NCBI GenBank assembly: GCA_023898405.1
Contig: CP060221.1
Coordinates: 186,001 to 250,000, forward strand
Length of the DNA: 64,000 nt
Direction: 5' to 3'
Origin: Myxococcales bacterium
GTDB lineage: Bacteria > Myxococcota > UBA727 > JABDBI01
Shown: positions 1-8,412 of the stretch, piece by piece
How the letters are laid out: each line of letters starts with the position of its first letter
How positions within the stretch are numbered: position 1 is the first letter of the stretch
Notes under the pieces: model-generated
Databases searched by the model: none
What the model saw: the letters and a program-made list of their open reading frames with translations, nothing else
What the model was told of the DNA's origin: nothing
Program-made: the position numbers and the translations under genes

Positions 1-630
1 GAGCGTTCTTATTACAAAGTAGCGCAAAAATTAGTGAGAGATACCCCCAATTCCTTTTATGCTAATCAATATGCTAATCAAGATAATCCCGATGCTCACT
101 ACTACAGCACAGGCCCTGAGATATATGAACAATGCGGCGATAGCCTCGATTATTTAATCGTTGGTATTGGCACAGGAGGAACAGTCAGTGGAATTTCTCG
201 TTACATCAAGGAGAGGAATCCTAAACTAAAAGTTATCGGCGTCGATCCTGTTGGAAGTATCTATTACGATCTTTTTAACACAGGAAAGATGGGAAACCCT
301 CACTCATATTTGGTCGAAGGTATCGGCGAAGATTTTCTGCCTACCACTATCAATATGAAGGCGATGGATGACGTTGTTCAAGTTGAGGATGAAGAAAGCT
401 TCCAGATGGCACGCAGGCTTGTTCAAGAACAAGGACTTTTGGTTGGAGGATCAACCGGTGCCGCTGTCCTAGGAGCGATCAAATATTTTATAAATAATCC
501 ACAACCATTAAACCCACGTAAAAAAAATGCATTGGTAATTCTTGTAGATTCATCAACACGCTATTTGAGCAAATACCTTAACGATGAATGGATGCATGAA
601 AAGGGCTTTAAAATTTCCTGCCCTCTCTAA
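1..630 (+). CDS. Cystathionine beta-synthase, C-terminal part (5' end outside window)
   Basis: The frame is open from base 1, so the gene starts upstream of the window; the GTG at 34 is internal. The 209 visible residues match the C-terminal half of the PLP-dependent cystathionine beta-synthase/cysteine synthase fold: the phosphate-binding GTGGT loop, followed by VIGVDPVGS and VEGIGEDF, which are typical of CBS rather than O-acetylserine sulfhydrylase. The PLP lysine lies in the missing N-terminal part. The protein ends shortly after DSSTRYLSKYL...DEWM, so it lacks the regulatory CBS-domain pair found in many homologues. It would condense homocysteine and serine to cystathionine, and pairs functionally with the PLP enzyme at 3238-4395 (reverse transsulfuration). 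The family call is firm; CBS versus cysteine synthase is likely but not proven. Confidence 0.85.
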   Translation, partial: ERSYYKVAQKLVRDTPNSFYANQYANQDNPDAHYYSTGPEIYEQCGDSLDYLIVGIGTGGTVSGISRYIKERNPKLKVIGVDPVGSIYYDLFNTGKMGNPHSYLVEGIGEDFLPTTINMKAMDDVVQVEDEESFQMARRLVQEQGLLVGGSTGAAVLGAIKYFINNPQPLNPRKKNALVILVDSSTRYLSKYLNDEWMHEKGFKISCPL

Positions 631-640
631 AAAACTAAGT

Positions 641-1234
641 TTATAAAACTTTCTCGAGCAAAGCTTTTAAAGCTACAAACCGATGTGAGCACCTTTGTTT
701 CTCCTCAAAAGTCATCTCGGCCATGGTTTTGTCATAGCCATCAGGCATAAATATTGGATCATAACCATGCCCATTGTTTCCTCGGGGAGGAAAAACCAGG
801 CGGCCATTTATTTTGGCTTCGAAATGCTCATAGTGTCCGTCAGGCCACACCAAAACCTGAGTACACAAAAAAGCCGCTCGAGGATCTTTCATGATAGCTT
901 CATTCTGCTGCCATTTTTGAAAAACTAGTGCTAAGCCGCCCTGTTCAACAGTAAAGGGAGCCGTATAGAGGCCTGGCTGTTTACCAAGCGCCTCCACCTC
1001 AAGCCCCGAATCATCTCCCAAAGACACATCGTCTGTAGCCTCTACACATGCGCGAGCCTTTATCAGTGCATTTTCTAAATAGGTCTTACCATTCTCTTCA
1101 GGAACATTTAGATCGAGTGCTCTTGCAGATGTCGTTTCAATGGCATGCCCCTCAAACAGAGCAGTAATCTCTTTAATTTTGCCCATATTATGGCTGGCAA
1201 TAACAACGCGATGTTCACCTATTTTTCTTGTCAT
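641..1234 (-). CDS. rdgB: RdgB/HAM1 non-canonical purine NTP pyrophosphatase
   Basis: A 197-residue protein of normal family length. It hydrolyses dITP, ITP and XTP to monophosphates, cleaning the nucleotide pool in the cytoplasm. Visible motifs are the N-terminal SHNMGK substrate/phosphate loop (residues 14-19), the acidic LGDDSGLEVEAL segment and GHGYDPIF near the C-terminus, all diagnostic of the Ham1/RdgB family. The ATG is preceded by GGAG about 11 nt upstream. It converges on the cystathionine beta-synthase gene with only 10 bases between stop codons and no clear terminator in the gap. Confidence 0.93.
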   Translation of the reverse strand: MTRKIGEHRVVIASHNMGKIKEITALFEGHAIETTSARALDLNVPEENGKTYLENALIKARACVEATDDVSLGDDSGLEVEALGKQPGLYTAPFTVEQGGLALVFQKWQQNEAIMKDPRAAFLCTQVLVWPDGHYEHFEAKINGRLVFPPRGNNGHGYDPIFMPDGYDKTMAEMTFEEKQRCSHRFVALKALLEKVL

Positions 1235-1328
1235 GGAATTTAAATCTCCAAATATTCAGCACAATTATTTTTTTCAATAGTTATTTCACTGCTCTTAGTT
1301 ACAAAATCACAGCCTTTTTGCAAGCTGA

Positions 1329-2282
1329 TTAATGCATAGGCTCGCCTAATATAAAAAATTGTTTAAATTTATTCTGCTCCTCTTTAAAACTTGTTTGAAA
1401 TATAAGCGTATCATCAGTCCCTAAGAGCACACTAACCCCTTCTTTGAAGATTTTTTTTAAAGGATGTTTCTTGTGATCGAATTCAATATTCTTTGTCAAA
1501 AAAATAAATGATGAAGGACAGAACTCACACGGGACACGAAGTTCTAATAAAATTCCCACTTGTTCATCAGTAAGAAATATTACATGGCCTAAACGAACTT
1601 TTTGTCGATATAAAGAATTTTTTTCAAATAATTTTTGCAAGCTAGATAATACCGTAGTTGAATCTCTATATTCTTCTTGAGATTGGGTTTCACCCATATG
1701 AATAGTCAAACAAAGATTATGCTGAAGAATTTTTTCGATGGTTTGAGAAAGAAACTCTCCCTCAAGCATCCTTGGTGCGTGAGGAGAAAAACCCGATATA
1801 TCAATTCCCGCAATCACATCTGAGTTTTTTAAAGCTGCATCAATGATAAAATTGATATAGTTTTTATCGTGTTCACTTTTAAAACGATCAACACTTAGAT
1901 AGCCTTTAACCGCTTTTGGTGACTCCCGTAAAGCTTGCACAAAAGAATCGAGATAAGGCTGGTAGTTTTTACTTTCATCAAAAGAGCGCAAACCGGTGCG
2001 GATTTCTAAATAACTGGCCTCACTTTTATTGATCACATCTAATGTCGCAGACTTTATACGTTCAGGACTATTGAGTAGTTGGTGAGAAATAGAAAATAAT
2101 TTTATACTCAAAGATGGATCATTTATCTGCGCTATCAAATCATCGCGCACATCATTCACTGCCAAGCTTTGTAAAAACTCTCTCGAAACACTACCGCCAA
2201 GATGCAAGTGGTAATCGCCATCCTCACTAAAAGCAAAGATCTTTATTGGCATCACAAAAAAAAATAATAATAATTTTTTCAT
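1329..2282 (-). CDS. Exported adenosine deaminase-like zinc hydrolase
   Basis: A 317-residue member of the adenosine/AMP deaminase superfamily with a predicted signal peptide (MKK followed by a hydrophobic stretch to about residue 17). All family catalytic positions are present: zinc ligands H25 and H27 (HLHLGGS), H195 (HMGE) and D290 (GTDD), plus catalytic E198, H233 (RLGH) and D291. It probably deaminates adenosine or a related purine, but outside the cytoplasm. The start at 2282 has AAAGG 10 nt upstream and places the signal peptide at the N-terminus; a longer upstream frame to 2333 has no comparable support. It lies 59 bases downstream of the SDR gene on the same strand, so they may be co-transcribed. 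The substrate is not determined by sequence. Confidence 0.85.
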   Translation of the reverse strand: MKKLLLFFFVMPIKIFAFSEDGDYHLHLGGSVSREFLQSLAVNDVRDDLIAQINDPSLSIKLFSISHQLLNSPERIKSATLDVINKSEASYLEIRTGLRSFDESKNYQPYLDSFVQALRESPKAVKGYLSVDRFKSEHDKNYINFIIDAALKNSDVIAGIDISGFSPHAPRMLEGEFLSQTIEKILQHNLCLTIHMGETQSQEEYRDSTTVLSSLQKLFEKNSLYRQKVRLGHVIFLTDEQVGILLELRVPCEFCPSSFIFLTKNIEFDHKKHPLKKIFKEGVSVLLGTDDTLIFQTSFKEEQNKFKQFFILGEPMH

Positions 2283-2341
2283 ATTGACAAAACCTTTGTT
2301 GTAAAAATCTATTTTTCGCCATGCCCCCCGCAAGAACGGCT

Positions 2342-3160
2342 CTAACCTACATACAAATCAAATACAGGCTCAGAACCTTCAACACATTCATATTGTTTAA
2401 ATTCCTTAACTCCGGCCATCTTGAGTACATCCTCATCGATAAGCCATTGCCCGGTCACTTCTCCTGGGGTCTGGCTCACAATGCTTGCTGCTGCATCAGC
2501 AATGATTGCTGGTATGCGGCAGTTTTTCTTGGCCTCATCACCCATCAAGCGTGTTATGGCGGCAGTGTAGATTAAAGTTTTAGGCCATAAAGAATTTACT
2601 GAAATATTATTTGATCTAAACTCTTCTGCCATCGCCCTTGTGCACATAGACATGCCATATTTCGACATAGTATACGCTACATGAGGTTCAAGCCATTTTA
2701 TATCCATTGAGATTGGAGGCGACATATTTATGATGTGGCCTCCTTGCTTTTGCATGTAGGGAATACACGCTCTCGACATAAGAAAGGTTGCTCGCACATT
2801 GATCGAATGCATAAGATCAAATTGTTTTGCCTCGGTATGAAGCGTGTCAGTAAGATATATCGCCCCGGCATTATTTATGAGAATATCAATGCCGCCAAAT
2901 TTCTCTACGCTATCTTTTGCCAGTTGAGCAATTTGCACTTCATCTCGCACATCGATTTGATAAGCCAGGGCTTGAGCTCCTAATTTAGTGGCTTCCTGAG
3001 CAACACTTACAATAGTTCCCTCTAAAAATTCATGTGGTTCTTTAGTTTTGGCTGCCAACACCACATTGGCTCCCAGTGACGCGAGTTTTAGAGCAATTTC
3101 TCTTCCGATTCCCCTGCTTGCCCCTGTGATAATAGCTGTCTTATTAGTCAGTATCCCCAT
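2342..3160 (-). CDS. Short-chain dehydrogenase/reductase, HSDL2-like
   Basis: A 272-residue classical SDR. The NAD(P)-binding TGASRGIG is at residues 12-19, NNAG at 96-99, N121, and the catalytic triad is S147 with Y163xxxK167. The MSPP segment after the catalytic serine and the overall length resemble the hydroxysteroid-dehydrogenase-like protein 2 group, whose bacterial members act on lipid or fatty-acyl substrates; the real substrate is unknown. A strong AAGGAG ribosome site precedes the ATG. The gene is divergent from the PLP enzyme at 3238 and upstream of the exported deaminase. Confidence 0.88.
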   Translation of the reverse strand: MGILTNKTAIITGASRGIGREIALKLASLGANVVLAAKTKEPHEFLEGTIVSVAQEATKLGAQALAYQIDVRDEVQIAQLAKDSVEKFGGIDILINNAGAIYLTDTLHTEAKQFDLMHSINVRATFLMSRACIPYMQKQGGHIINMSPPISMDIKWLEPHVAYTMSKYGMSMCTRAMAEEFRSNNISVNSLWPKTLIYTAAITRLMGDEAKKNCRIPAIIADAAASIVSQTPGEVTGQWLIDEDVLKMAGVKEFKQYECVEGSEPVFDLYVG

Positions 3161-3237
3161 TCGCTCACTCCTTTTTTTGTTACAGTTTGATCAACAGTGA
3201 TCTCTGCTGATTATTTTACTAACTCACGAGGACAAAT

Positions 3238-4395
3238 ATGAAAATCTCCCAAGCAATGGACTTTGCCACACAATGCATTCATGCTGGCCAACACCCCGAA
3301 AAAGTCACTGGCGCAGTCATGACTCCAGTTTTTCAGACCTCAACTTATGCTCAAACCTCTCCAAGCCAGCATAAGGGATATGAATACTCTCGCACCCACA
3401 ATCCTACCCGCACCGCACTTGAGGAAAGTTTAAAGGCACTAGAACATGCACAATTTGCTTTTTGTTTTGCCTCAGGCTGTGCTGCAACAAGCATCCTGAT
3501 GCTAGGGCTCAATCCTGGTGACCATGTGATAGCGCTCGATGATCTTTACGGAGGAACCAGGCGTCTTTTCACCAAAGTATTCGAACGCTTTGGTATAAAA
3601 TACACATTTTTAGATTTATCCAAACAAGAACTATTAGCACAAGCCATAACAAAACAGACTAAAATGATCTGGGTTGAGAGTCCATCTAATCCTCTTCTCA
3701 AGCTTGTAGATATCAAAGCAGTGAGTAACAAAGCGAAAGAGCATAACATTTTGGTTGTGGTAGATAATACCTTTGCTACGCCAGCTTTGCAAAATCCTCT
3801 ACTTTTAGGCGCTGATATCGTAGTTCACTCAACCACCAAATACATTGGAGGACACAGCGATGTGGTAGGTGGAGCTATCATGACAAGCAATCCTATGTGG
3901 GCGGAAAAGATAGCTTTCCTGTCAAACTCAATAGGCGCAATACCTGCCCCTTGGGACTGTTTTCTTACCCTGCGAGGAATAAAAACTCTAGCCTTACGAA
4001 TGAAACAACATTGCGAAAATGCATCTTTTATTTATCAAAATTTAAGAAAACATCCTCAAATTAATAGAGTATATTTTCCATTTGACCCAGAGCATCCTCA
4101 ATATGTTCTTGCTCAAAGTCAAATGAAGGGTTCTTCTGGCATGATTAGTTTTGTTATAGAAGGCAATGAAATTCAGGCCAAAAAAGTCTGTGAAAATACA
4201 AGACTTTTTACCTGTGCTGAGAGCTTAGGTGGTGTAGAAAGTCTCATTGAACACCCTAGTTCTATGACTCATGCAAGTATAGCTAAAGAATCTCGCCATG
4301 CTATTGGAATAGATGATGCATTAATTCGTTTATCTGTCGGGATTGAAGATAAAAATGATCTTTGGTTAGACTTAAAACAAGCGATTGAAAAATAA
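3238..4395 (+). CDS. Cystathionine gamma-lyase/gamma-synthase family PLP enzyme
   Basis: A 385-residue Cys/Met-metabolism PLP enzyme of full length. Visible are YEYSRTHNPTR near the N-terminus, FASGCAATS, the VESPSNP motif, VVDNTFATP and the PLP-lysine motif HSTTKYIGGHSDVVGG with K201. The C-terminal SLGGVESLIEHP...MTH and RLSVGIED are typical of gamma-lyase/gamma-synthase. With the cystathionine beta-synthase at the start of the window it would complete reverse transsulfuration (homocysteine to cysteine), so gamma-lyase is the favoured activity; sequence alone does not separate lyase from synthase or beta-lyase. The ATG follows GAGG 6 nt upstream. Confidence 0.87.
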   Translation: MKISQAMDFATQCIHAGQHPEKVTGAVMTPVFQTSTYAQTSPSQHKGYEYSRTHNPTRTALEESLKALEHAQFAFCFASGCAATSILMLGLNPGDHVIALDDLYGGTRRLFTKVFERFGIKYTFLDLSKQELLAQAITKQTKMIWVESPSNPLLKLVDIKAVSNKAKEHNILVVVDNTFATPALQNPLLLGADIVVHSTTKYIGGHSDVVGGAIMTSNPMWAEKIAFLSNSIGAIPAPWDCFLTLRGIKTLALRMKQHCENASFIYQNLRKHPQINRVYFPFDPEHPQYVLAQSQMKGSSGMISFVIEGNEIQAKKVCENTRLFTCAESLGGVESLIEHPSSMTHASIAKESRHAIGIDDALIRLSVGIEDKNDLWLDLKQAIEK

Positions 4396-4431
4396 TGTTC
4401 ACTAAATATATTTCATCAACAATGCAACCAC

Positions 4432-4459
4432 TTGACTAGTAGAAAGCTTTCTATATAGT
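4432..4459 (+). promoter_or_regulatory. Predicted sigma70 promoter for the gene at 4540
   Basis: TTGACT (4432-4437), a 16-bp spacer and TATAGT (4454-4459) match the -35/-10 consensus. The expected start near 4466 leaves a leader of about 74 nt before the ATG at 4540. Confidence 0.55.
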
Positions 4460-4539
4460 GTCAGGCGAATAGTTCGCATTCATGCATAATAACTTTTTAT
4501 CAGGTATTAATGCGCTATAATCGTTTTTTGGAGAATAAA

Positions 4540-4926
4540 ATGTCAGTAAAAAAACAATTAAGACGCTCGCTTATTTCTTTTAAAGATATTCAAATTGCTT
4601 ATCTCTTGGATGACATTCCAGGAGTTGAAAAACTTATTGCCGATCGTAAAAACCCAGGTCCTTTATTGCGTAGAGCACTAAAGGAGCTGGTAAAAGCTGG
4701 TAAAAAGACTGAAAGCCTAGAAAAATATATTTTAGCCAACCATGGCACTGGAACGAGAGGGCGTTCAATCCCTATTTCAGGCCAAGAACGCGTTTATCGT
4801 GCACAAAAACTTGCTGCAGGTACCGCATTTTTGCGTCTTCCACTTGCTCCTCTTGGCACTTTAAAGGGTGGCAAAGTTAAGGTTATTTTTGAAAATGATC
4901 GAATTGTTGTAAAAAACGACAACTAA
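4540..4926 (+). CDS. Small basic protein of unknown function
   Basis: A 128-residue, lysine/arginine-rich, soluble-looking protein that I do not recognise. The start at 4540 is chosen because GGAG sits 6 nt upstream; an ATG at 4510 in the same frame lacks a ribosome site. There is no signal peptide or membrane segment. The N-terminal half looks helical, and the C-terminal third (TLKGGKVKVIFENDRIVV) looks like a small beta-rich unit. It has its own predicted promoter at 4432 and a terminator after the stop, so it is probably monocistronic. A nucleic-acid or ribosome-associated role would suit the charge but is a guess. Confidence 0.6.
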   Translation: MSVKKQLRRSLISFKDIQIAYLLDDIPGVEKLIADRKNPGPLLRRALKELVKAGKKTESLEKYILANHGTGTRGRSIPISGQERVYRAQKLAAGTAFLRLPLAPLGTLKGGKVKVIFENDRIVVKNDN

Positions 4927-4943
4927 TCAAACAATAAAATAAA

Positions 4944-5480
4944 CTATAAAAATAAGCGCTCGACAAGGGCGCTATTTTTACGCCCAATACTATCTCTATC
5001 ATCAATTAATATTATATTAACCCCATACAAAACTCCTATCCTCTTTATTTCCTTCATTATTCCCCCAAAGAGCCTTTCTCTTTTAAATTGCCAGTTAATG
5101 TCGCCGAGAGCACACTTTTCATCATAGGTGCAAGGCAGGAGGCTTGGCTTAAATAGATATATCCAGGTGCCAGGTATTGCCAATTTTCCTATTGCTTCAA
5201 CAACTGAGCTCAAAATTTCAAGCCTACTCACTTGATAACAAAGCCCCGTTTGCCATTCCTCTTGCCAGCAAGGAAAAAGGCTTATGCTTAAAGCTTCTTT
5301 ATTTCGCCAAGCATCGGTTCTCAAGCGAGCATCTTCATCCAAAACAACATAAAAGTGGCTCCGCTCTAGGGATGCAGAATGATAAAGCAAAAAAGAAGAA
5401 AAAAACCAAGATAAGCCATATTGGCTCACGGATTTAAGTTTTTGAAATATACTCTTTACTAATAAAAGGGCTATACGCAT
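4944..5480 (-). CDS. Hypothetical protein with N-terminal hydrophobic segment
   Basis: A 178-residue protein not recognised. The start at 5480 has AGGA about 6 nt upstream; the in-frame ATG at 5504 has no ribosome site. The N-terminus (MRIALLLVKSIF...) and a following hydrophobic stretch (WFFSSFLLYHSA) suggest membrane association or an export signal. The rest carries several cysteines and a C-terminal NIILIDDRDSIGRKNSALVE segment. Its last codons overlap the terminator hairpin of the convergent gene at 4540. Confidence 0.5.
   Translation of the reverse strand: MRIALLLVKSIFQKLKSVSQYGLSWFFSSFLLYHSASLERSHFYVVLDEDARLRTDAWRNKEALSISLFPCWQEEWQTGLCYQVSRLEILSSVVEAIGKLAIPGTWIYLFKPSLLPCTYDEKCALGDINWQFKRERLFGGIMKEIKRIGVLYGVNIILIDDRDSIGRKNSALVERLFL
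4948..4979 (+). terminator. Bidirectional-looking terminator hairpin
   Basis: AAAAATAAGCGC (4948-4959) pairs with GCGCTATTTTT (4969-4979), with one bulged A and a 9-nt loop; the stem ends in A/T runs on both sides. It lies 21 bases after the stop of the 4540 gene, inside the 3' end of the opposing gene. Confidence 0.6.
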
Positions 5481-5605
5481 TACTATTCCTAGTGTAGAAA
5501 GCATCCAGTTTGATTATGTTTGTGCTGGTTCCTATTTTTCCAGCGCAACTTCAGCACAAACCTAAAAGTCTTTAAATCATTTTTGTAAAAAACATTGTGG
5601 ACTTA

Positions 5606-6070
5606 ATGGACCACAATTTGCAATGGAAAAAACGAAATATGCAAGCTACAAAGGATCCTAAATCACTTTGTCCCGAGGTCATCAGAAAAGATCTCCAAAA
5701 CATGATTACAGATGCTCTATTAGAGCGTTTTCTAAAGCGCTTAAATCCTGGTGAAAAAATTACTGTAAAAGGTTTTACTGGTTTTGAGTGCGCCTTCTTG
5801 GAAATCAGAATTGGGACTGAGCAAAAAACTCACTTATTTGAATTTTTCGCCAAAAACATGCGAGGAGATGAGCTCGATGGAGCTTTGGGGCTCATTGTTG
5901 ACTACGCAGATGGAATTTTAGAAGAATTTTTCCGTTTCAAAAGAAACAGATCCTTTCCTATTGATTTTGTACAAAGAGAATACGATGGTCATCCCGTGTT
6001 TGCTCGTCACGAATTAATCAATCCTAGTGCCACAGAAATGGCCGATGATTTATTGAAAAAAGATAAATAA
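5606..6070 (+). CDS. Hypothetical cytoplasmic protein
   Basis: About 154 residues, no signal peptide, not recognised. The start is uncertain: in-frame candidates are GTG 5597, ATG 5606 and ATG 5639, none with a strong ribosome site. The protein has an alternating charged/hydrophobic pattern (KITVKGFTGFECAFLEIRI, then ALGLIVDYADGILEEFF), suggesting a compact alpha/beta domain. A strong terminator hairpin follows at 6091, so the gene is real and the end of a transcription unit. Confidence 0.5.
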   Translation: MDHNLQWKKRNMQATKDPKSLCPEVIRKDLQNMITDALLERFLKRLNPGEKITVKGFTGFECAFLEIRIGTEQKTHLFEFFAKNMRGDELDGALGLIVDYADGILEEFFRFKRNRSFPIDFVQREYDGHPVFARHELINPSATEMADDLLKKDK

Positions 6071-6090
6071 GAAGTTGTGATAATAACCAT

Positions 6091-6137
6091 AGCGGACGAA
6101 ATTTTTCTCATTCGTTCGCTGTTATTTTTATTTTTTT
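6091..6137 (+). terminator. Rho-independent terminator
   Basis: AGCGGACGAA (6091-6100) pairs with TTCGTTCGCT (6111-6120), 10 bp with one G-U, followed by a T-rich tract to about 6137. It lies 20 bases after the stop of the 5606-6070 gene. Confidence 0.8.
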
Positions 6138-6236
6138 GTAATTTTTCTAATGAACTGCCTTGCAATTTTCTCGCTTTACGAAAAAAACAACTGGAAATCT
6201 AGAAATAGTCTATTTTAGTGAGGGAGAGAATTTTTT

Positions 6237-6584
6237 ATGAGTGAGTTGGAAGTTATTGCCACTTTTGACACGCCGCAAACGGCAAGAACTGGAACAAAGC
6301 TTTTAAACAGCTGGTTTTCGCACATCATCGAAGGTAGCGAAGATGACGAAGATGATGAAAAATTTTTATTACTAGAGGAATTATTTGATGAGTTTGGCCT
6401 AGCCTTCAGTGATTACTCAGGCGACGGCTATACAGATATCGAATGGGGAGAAATCCCTGAAGCCTACATGGAAGGTAATAAAATTGTCGTTGGCCTCTAC
6501 TCAAAAACAGGCGTTGATATTGTCCGCGAGTTATTTGAGGCTATGGGGGCTTACGAAGTTAACGTTCACGGCGAGGAAGACTGA
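6237..6584 (+). CDS. Small acidic protein of unknown function
   Basis: A 115-residue, strongly acidic protein (EGSEDDEDDE run near residue 32) with no signal peptide. It starts at an ATG behind AGGGAGAG. The C-terminal part (VVGLYSKTGVDIVRELFEAMGAYEVNVH) has the feel of a ferredoxin-like alpha/beta unit, but no family is recognised. Its TGA overlaps the ATG of the next gene by one base, so the two are almost certainly translationally coupled. Confidence 0.6.
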   Translation: MSELEVIATFDTPQTARTGTKLLNSWFSHIIEGSEDDEDDEKFLLLEELFDEFGLAFSDYSGDGYTDIEWGEIPEAYMEGNKIVVGLYSKTGVDIVRELFEAMGAYEVNVHGEED

Positions 6585-7201
6585 TGCCGCATAAGCAAAC
6601 CCGATCACGAGACATCATGCTTTTAGCTGGTCGGGCCTTGCTCTGTTATCTATTCATGTTTTTTTTCGCATGTGACTCTTGTTCTGGCAAAATGCTGAAC
6701 TCCCAAAAGGCAGCTCTCAGCCAAGGTCAAAGCCTTGCTCCAGAAACTTTCTTTGATTTATTGCCAAAGACATGCGGTAGAGTAGTAGGTGATACACCTT
6801 TTCTGCTTGCAAGTTTTAGCGGGCAGACCGCAAAAAATCTTAATATAAGCCTGGAAACTATTCTCAGTAATACGTCTGAATCTGTTCTGTGCCCGCCAGG
6901 CCCATTTCTGGTAGACGGAGCCTTCAGCGCGGATTCCTTCGAAGCAAAATGGAAACTTAAGGCTGAGCCTGATTATTTCCTTTGGTACATGCCAACAAAC
7001 TCAAGCCATTACGATTTTTATTTAACCGACCAAAATGGCTTCCCACTAAAGTCACAGTCTATAAAACTTGAGCATAATAAAGACTCTCTACTTGTCCTTT
7101 TTCCTAAAGCAACTCTTGAAAGAGCAAAAACCTACTTTCTCTACCTAAAACAAAAAGATAGAGCCTGGATACAGCCTTTAGAAATTTACACAGAAAACTA
7201 A
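6584..7201 (+). CDS. Exported protein or lipoprotein of unknown function
   Basis: A 205-residue protein translationally coupled to the acidic protein upstream (TGATG overlap). A basic N-terminus is followed by a hydrophobic stretch ending in FFFACDSC, compatible with a signal peptide and possibly a non-canonical lipobox. The mature part appears beta-rich (ALERAKTYFLYL near the end) and resembles an envelope domain, but no family is recognised. No terminator was seen immediately downstream. Confidence 0.55.
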   Translation: MPHKQTRSRDIMLLAGRALLCYLFMFFFACDSCSGKMLNSQKAALSQGQSLAPETFFDLLPKTCGRVVGDTPFLLASFSGQTAKNLNISLETILSNTSESVLCPPGPFLVDGAFSADSFEAKWKLKAEPDYFLWYMPTNSSHYDFYLTDQNGFPLKSQSIKLEHNKDSLLVLFPKATLERAKTYFLYLKQKDRAWIQPLEIYTEN

Positions 7202-7770
7202 TTTTTTAAGCTGGAGAGAAATCATTGCGGTCATGAACTCATTTTCTGCTGCTTTTATTTGGCGATAAAATTTTCCTCAAGATTTCGGACAAACCTGCAA
7301 AAATTATTACAAGAAATTATCCCTATGATTTACTTAATAAGCGCAATAACAGAGTCAGTTTTTAAAAAACAACGGCATACCTTAGAATTCTTAATTATGA
7401 ATTTCAAATGGCATCATTTTATTTTGACCGGTGTTCATTGCTATCTTGCCTATATCCCTTGAGCCACACTCACCTTGAAGGATAATACATAAGCGAAGAT
7501 TTAATAATGACCATGCCAACCATCAACCGCTAGGTTTTAAACTATTTGCTGCCTTCAGAGAAAAGATGAGGTGCTTTAGTCTACCTAAAAATATCGAGTG
7601 ATTAGCACTTGTGCAATTCAATATCGACCATCGACCTGAGCCCAATTAACATCAACTCATTGGCTAATATTAAATAAACGGCACCTTTAGAAACTTTACA
7701 AACAATAATTTTCTAATAAATCTATCGTTACGGATAAGCTGCTACAAAGCCCATTACTTGATATCAGGGT
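7202..7770. other. Gene-free stretch
   Basis: About 570 bases without a convincing gene. A 67-codon open frame at 7259-7462 lacks a ribosome site and family features. No tRNA, large repeat or clear promoter was seen. The distal end holds the terminator of the opposing Nudix operon. Confidence 0.5.
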
Positions 7771-7802
7771 AAAAAAATGACGAACACAAGCCATGTTCGC
7801 CA
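7771..7802 (-). terminator. Terminator of the YfgM-BamB-Nudix unit
   Basis: On the minus strand GGCGAACA and TGTTCGTC form an 8-bp stem (one G-U) with a 7-nt loop, followed by a run of seven T. It lies about 32 bases after the Nudix stop codon. Confidence 0.75.
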
Positions 7803-7833
7803 TACGATTTAAAGTAAATTTTAAAAAATTAAA

Positions 7834-8337
7834 CTATGAACGAGGTCTTCTTACCACTTGTGCTGGTTTAAAGTCATCTTCATCATCATCTTCATCTTCA
7901 TTAATTTCATCGGCCTTAATCCGTCCAGCAACAAGTTCTTGAACGAAAAGTAAATCGGCAGGTGGAAATTTTCGTTCCACTAAAGTTTCTAAGTCAGCCC
8001 ATTCCATAGCCTTGACATCAAGTGCTCTTGGAGTTCCCTCCAACAACTTACAACGAAAAATTAAAAGATGAACTTCTCTTGATCCATAGCCATGACGCGT
8101 CTCAAAACAGCACGACCCTATTTCTGCTGTAACTCCGAGTTCTTCCTTAAGTTCGCGTTCAAGTGCTTCTCGGTCATCTTCGCCATCTTCTACTTTACCG
8201 CCAGGGAATTCCCAAGTAAGCCCCAAATGCCGCCCTGGCCAACGCTGGGTAAGTAAAACTTTCCCATCCTTTACAATCAAAGCCGCGACGACCCGAAACT
8301 GTTTTCTTTCATCTATCTCAAGTGGTGTGGATTTCAC
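7834..8337 (-). CDS. Nudix hydrolase, MutT-like
   Basis: A 167-residue protein with a complete Nudix box spanning residues 47-69 (G47, E53, R61, E62, E65, E66, G68), preceded by LTWEFPG as in MutT-type 8-oxo-dGTP diphosphatases. It probably sanitises oxidised nucleotides or hydrolyses another nucleoside-diphosphate derivative. The C-terminal tail is unusual: an acidic NEDEDDDEDD run followed by a basic end. It is last in a minus-strand run after the YfgM-like and BamB-like genes. Confidence 0.88.
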   Translation of the reverse strand: MKSTPLEIDERKQFRVVAALIVKDGKVLLTQRWPGRHLGLTWEFPGGKVEDGEDDREALERELKEELGVTAEIGSCCFETRHGYGSREVHLLIFRCKLLEGTPRALDVKAMEWADLETLVERKFPPADLLFVQELVAGRIKADEINEDEDDDEDDFKPAQVVRRPRS

Positions 8338-8412
8338 AACAATCTACCGCCTTTTATAAATCTTAAGCAAAATCCGTCAATTCTTAGCAGATTATGCACA
8401 TGAGTTTCCATA

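Noticed and set aside
7259..7462. 67-codon open frame in the gene-free stretch
   Set aside because: No ribosome site, no family resemblance, no signal peptide; ordinary chance frame in AT-rich DNA.
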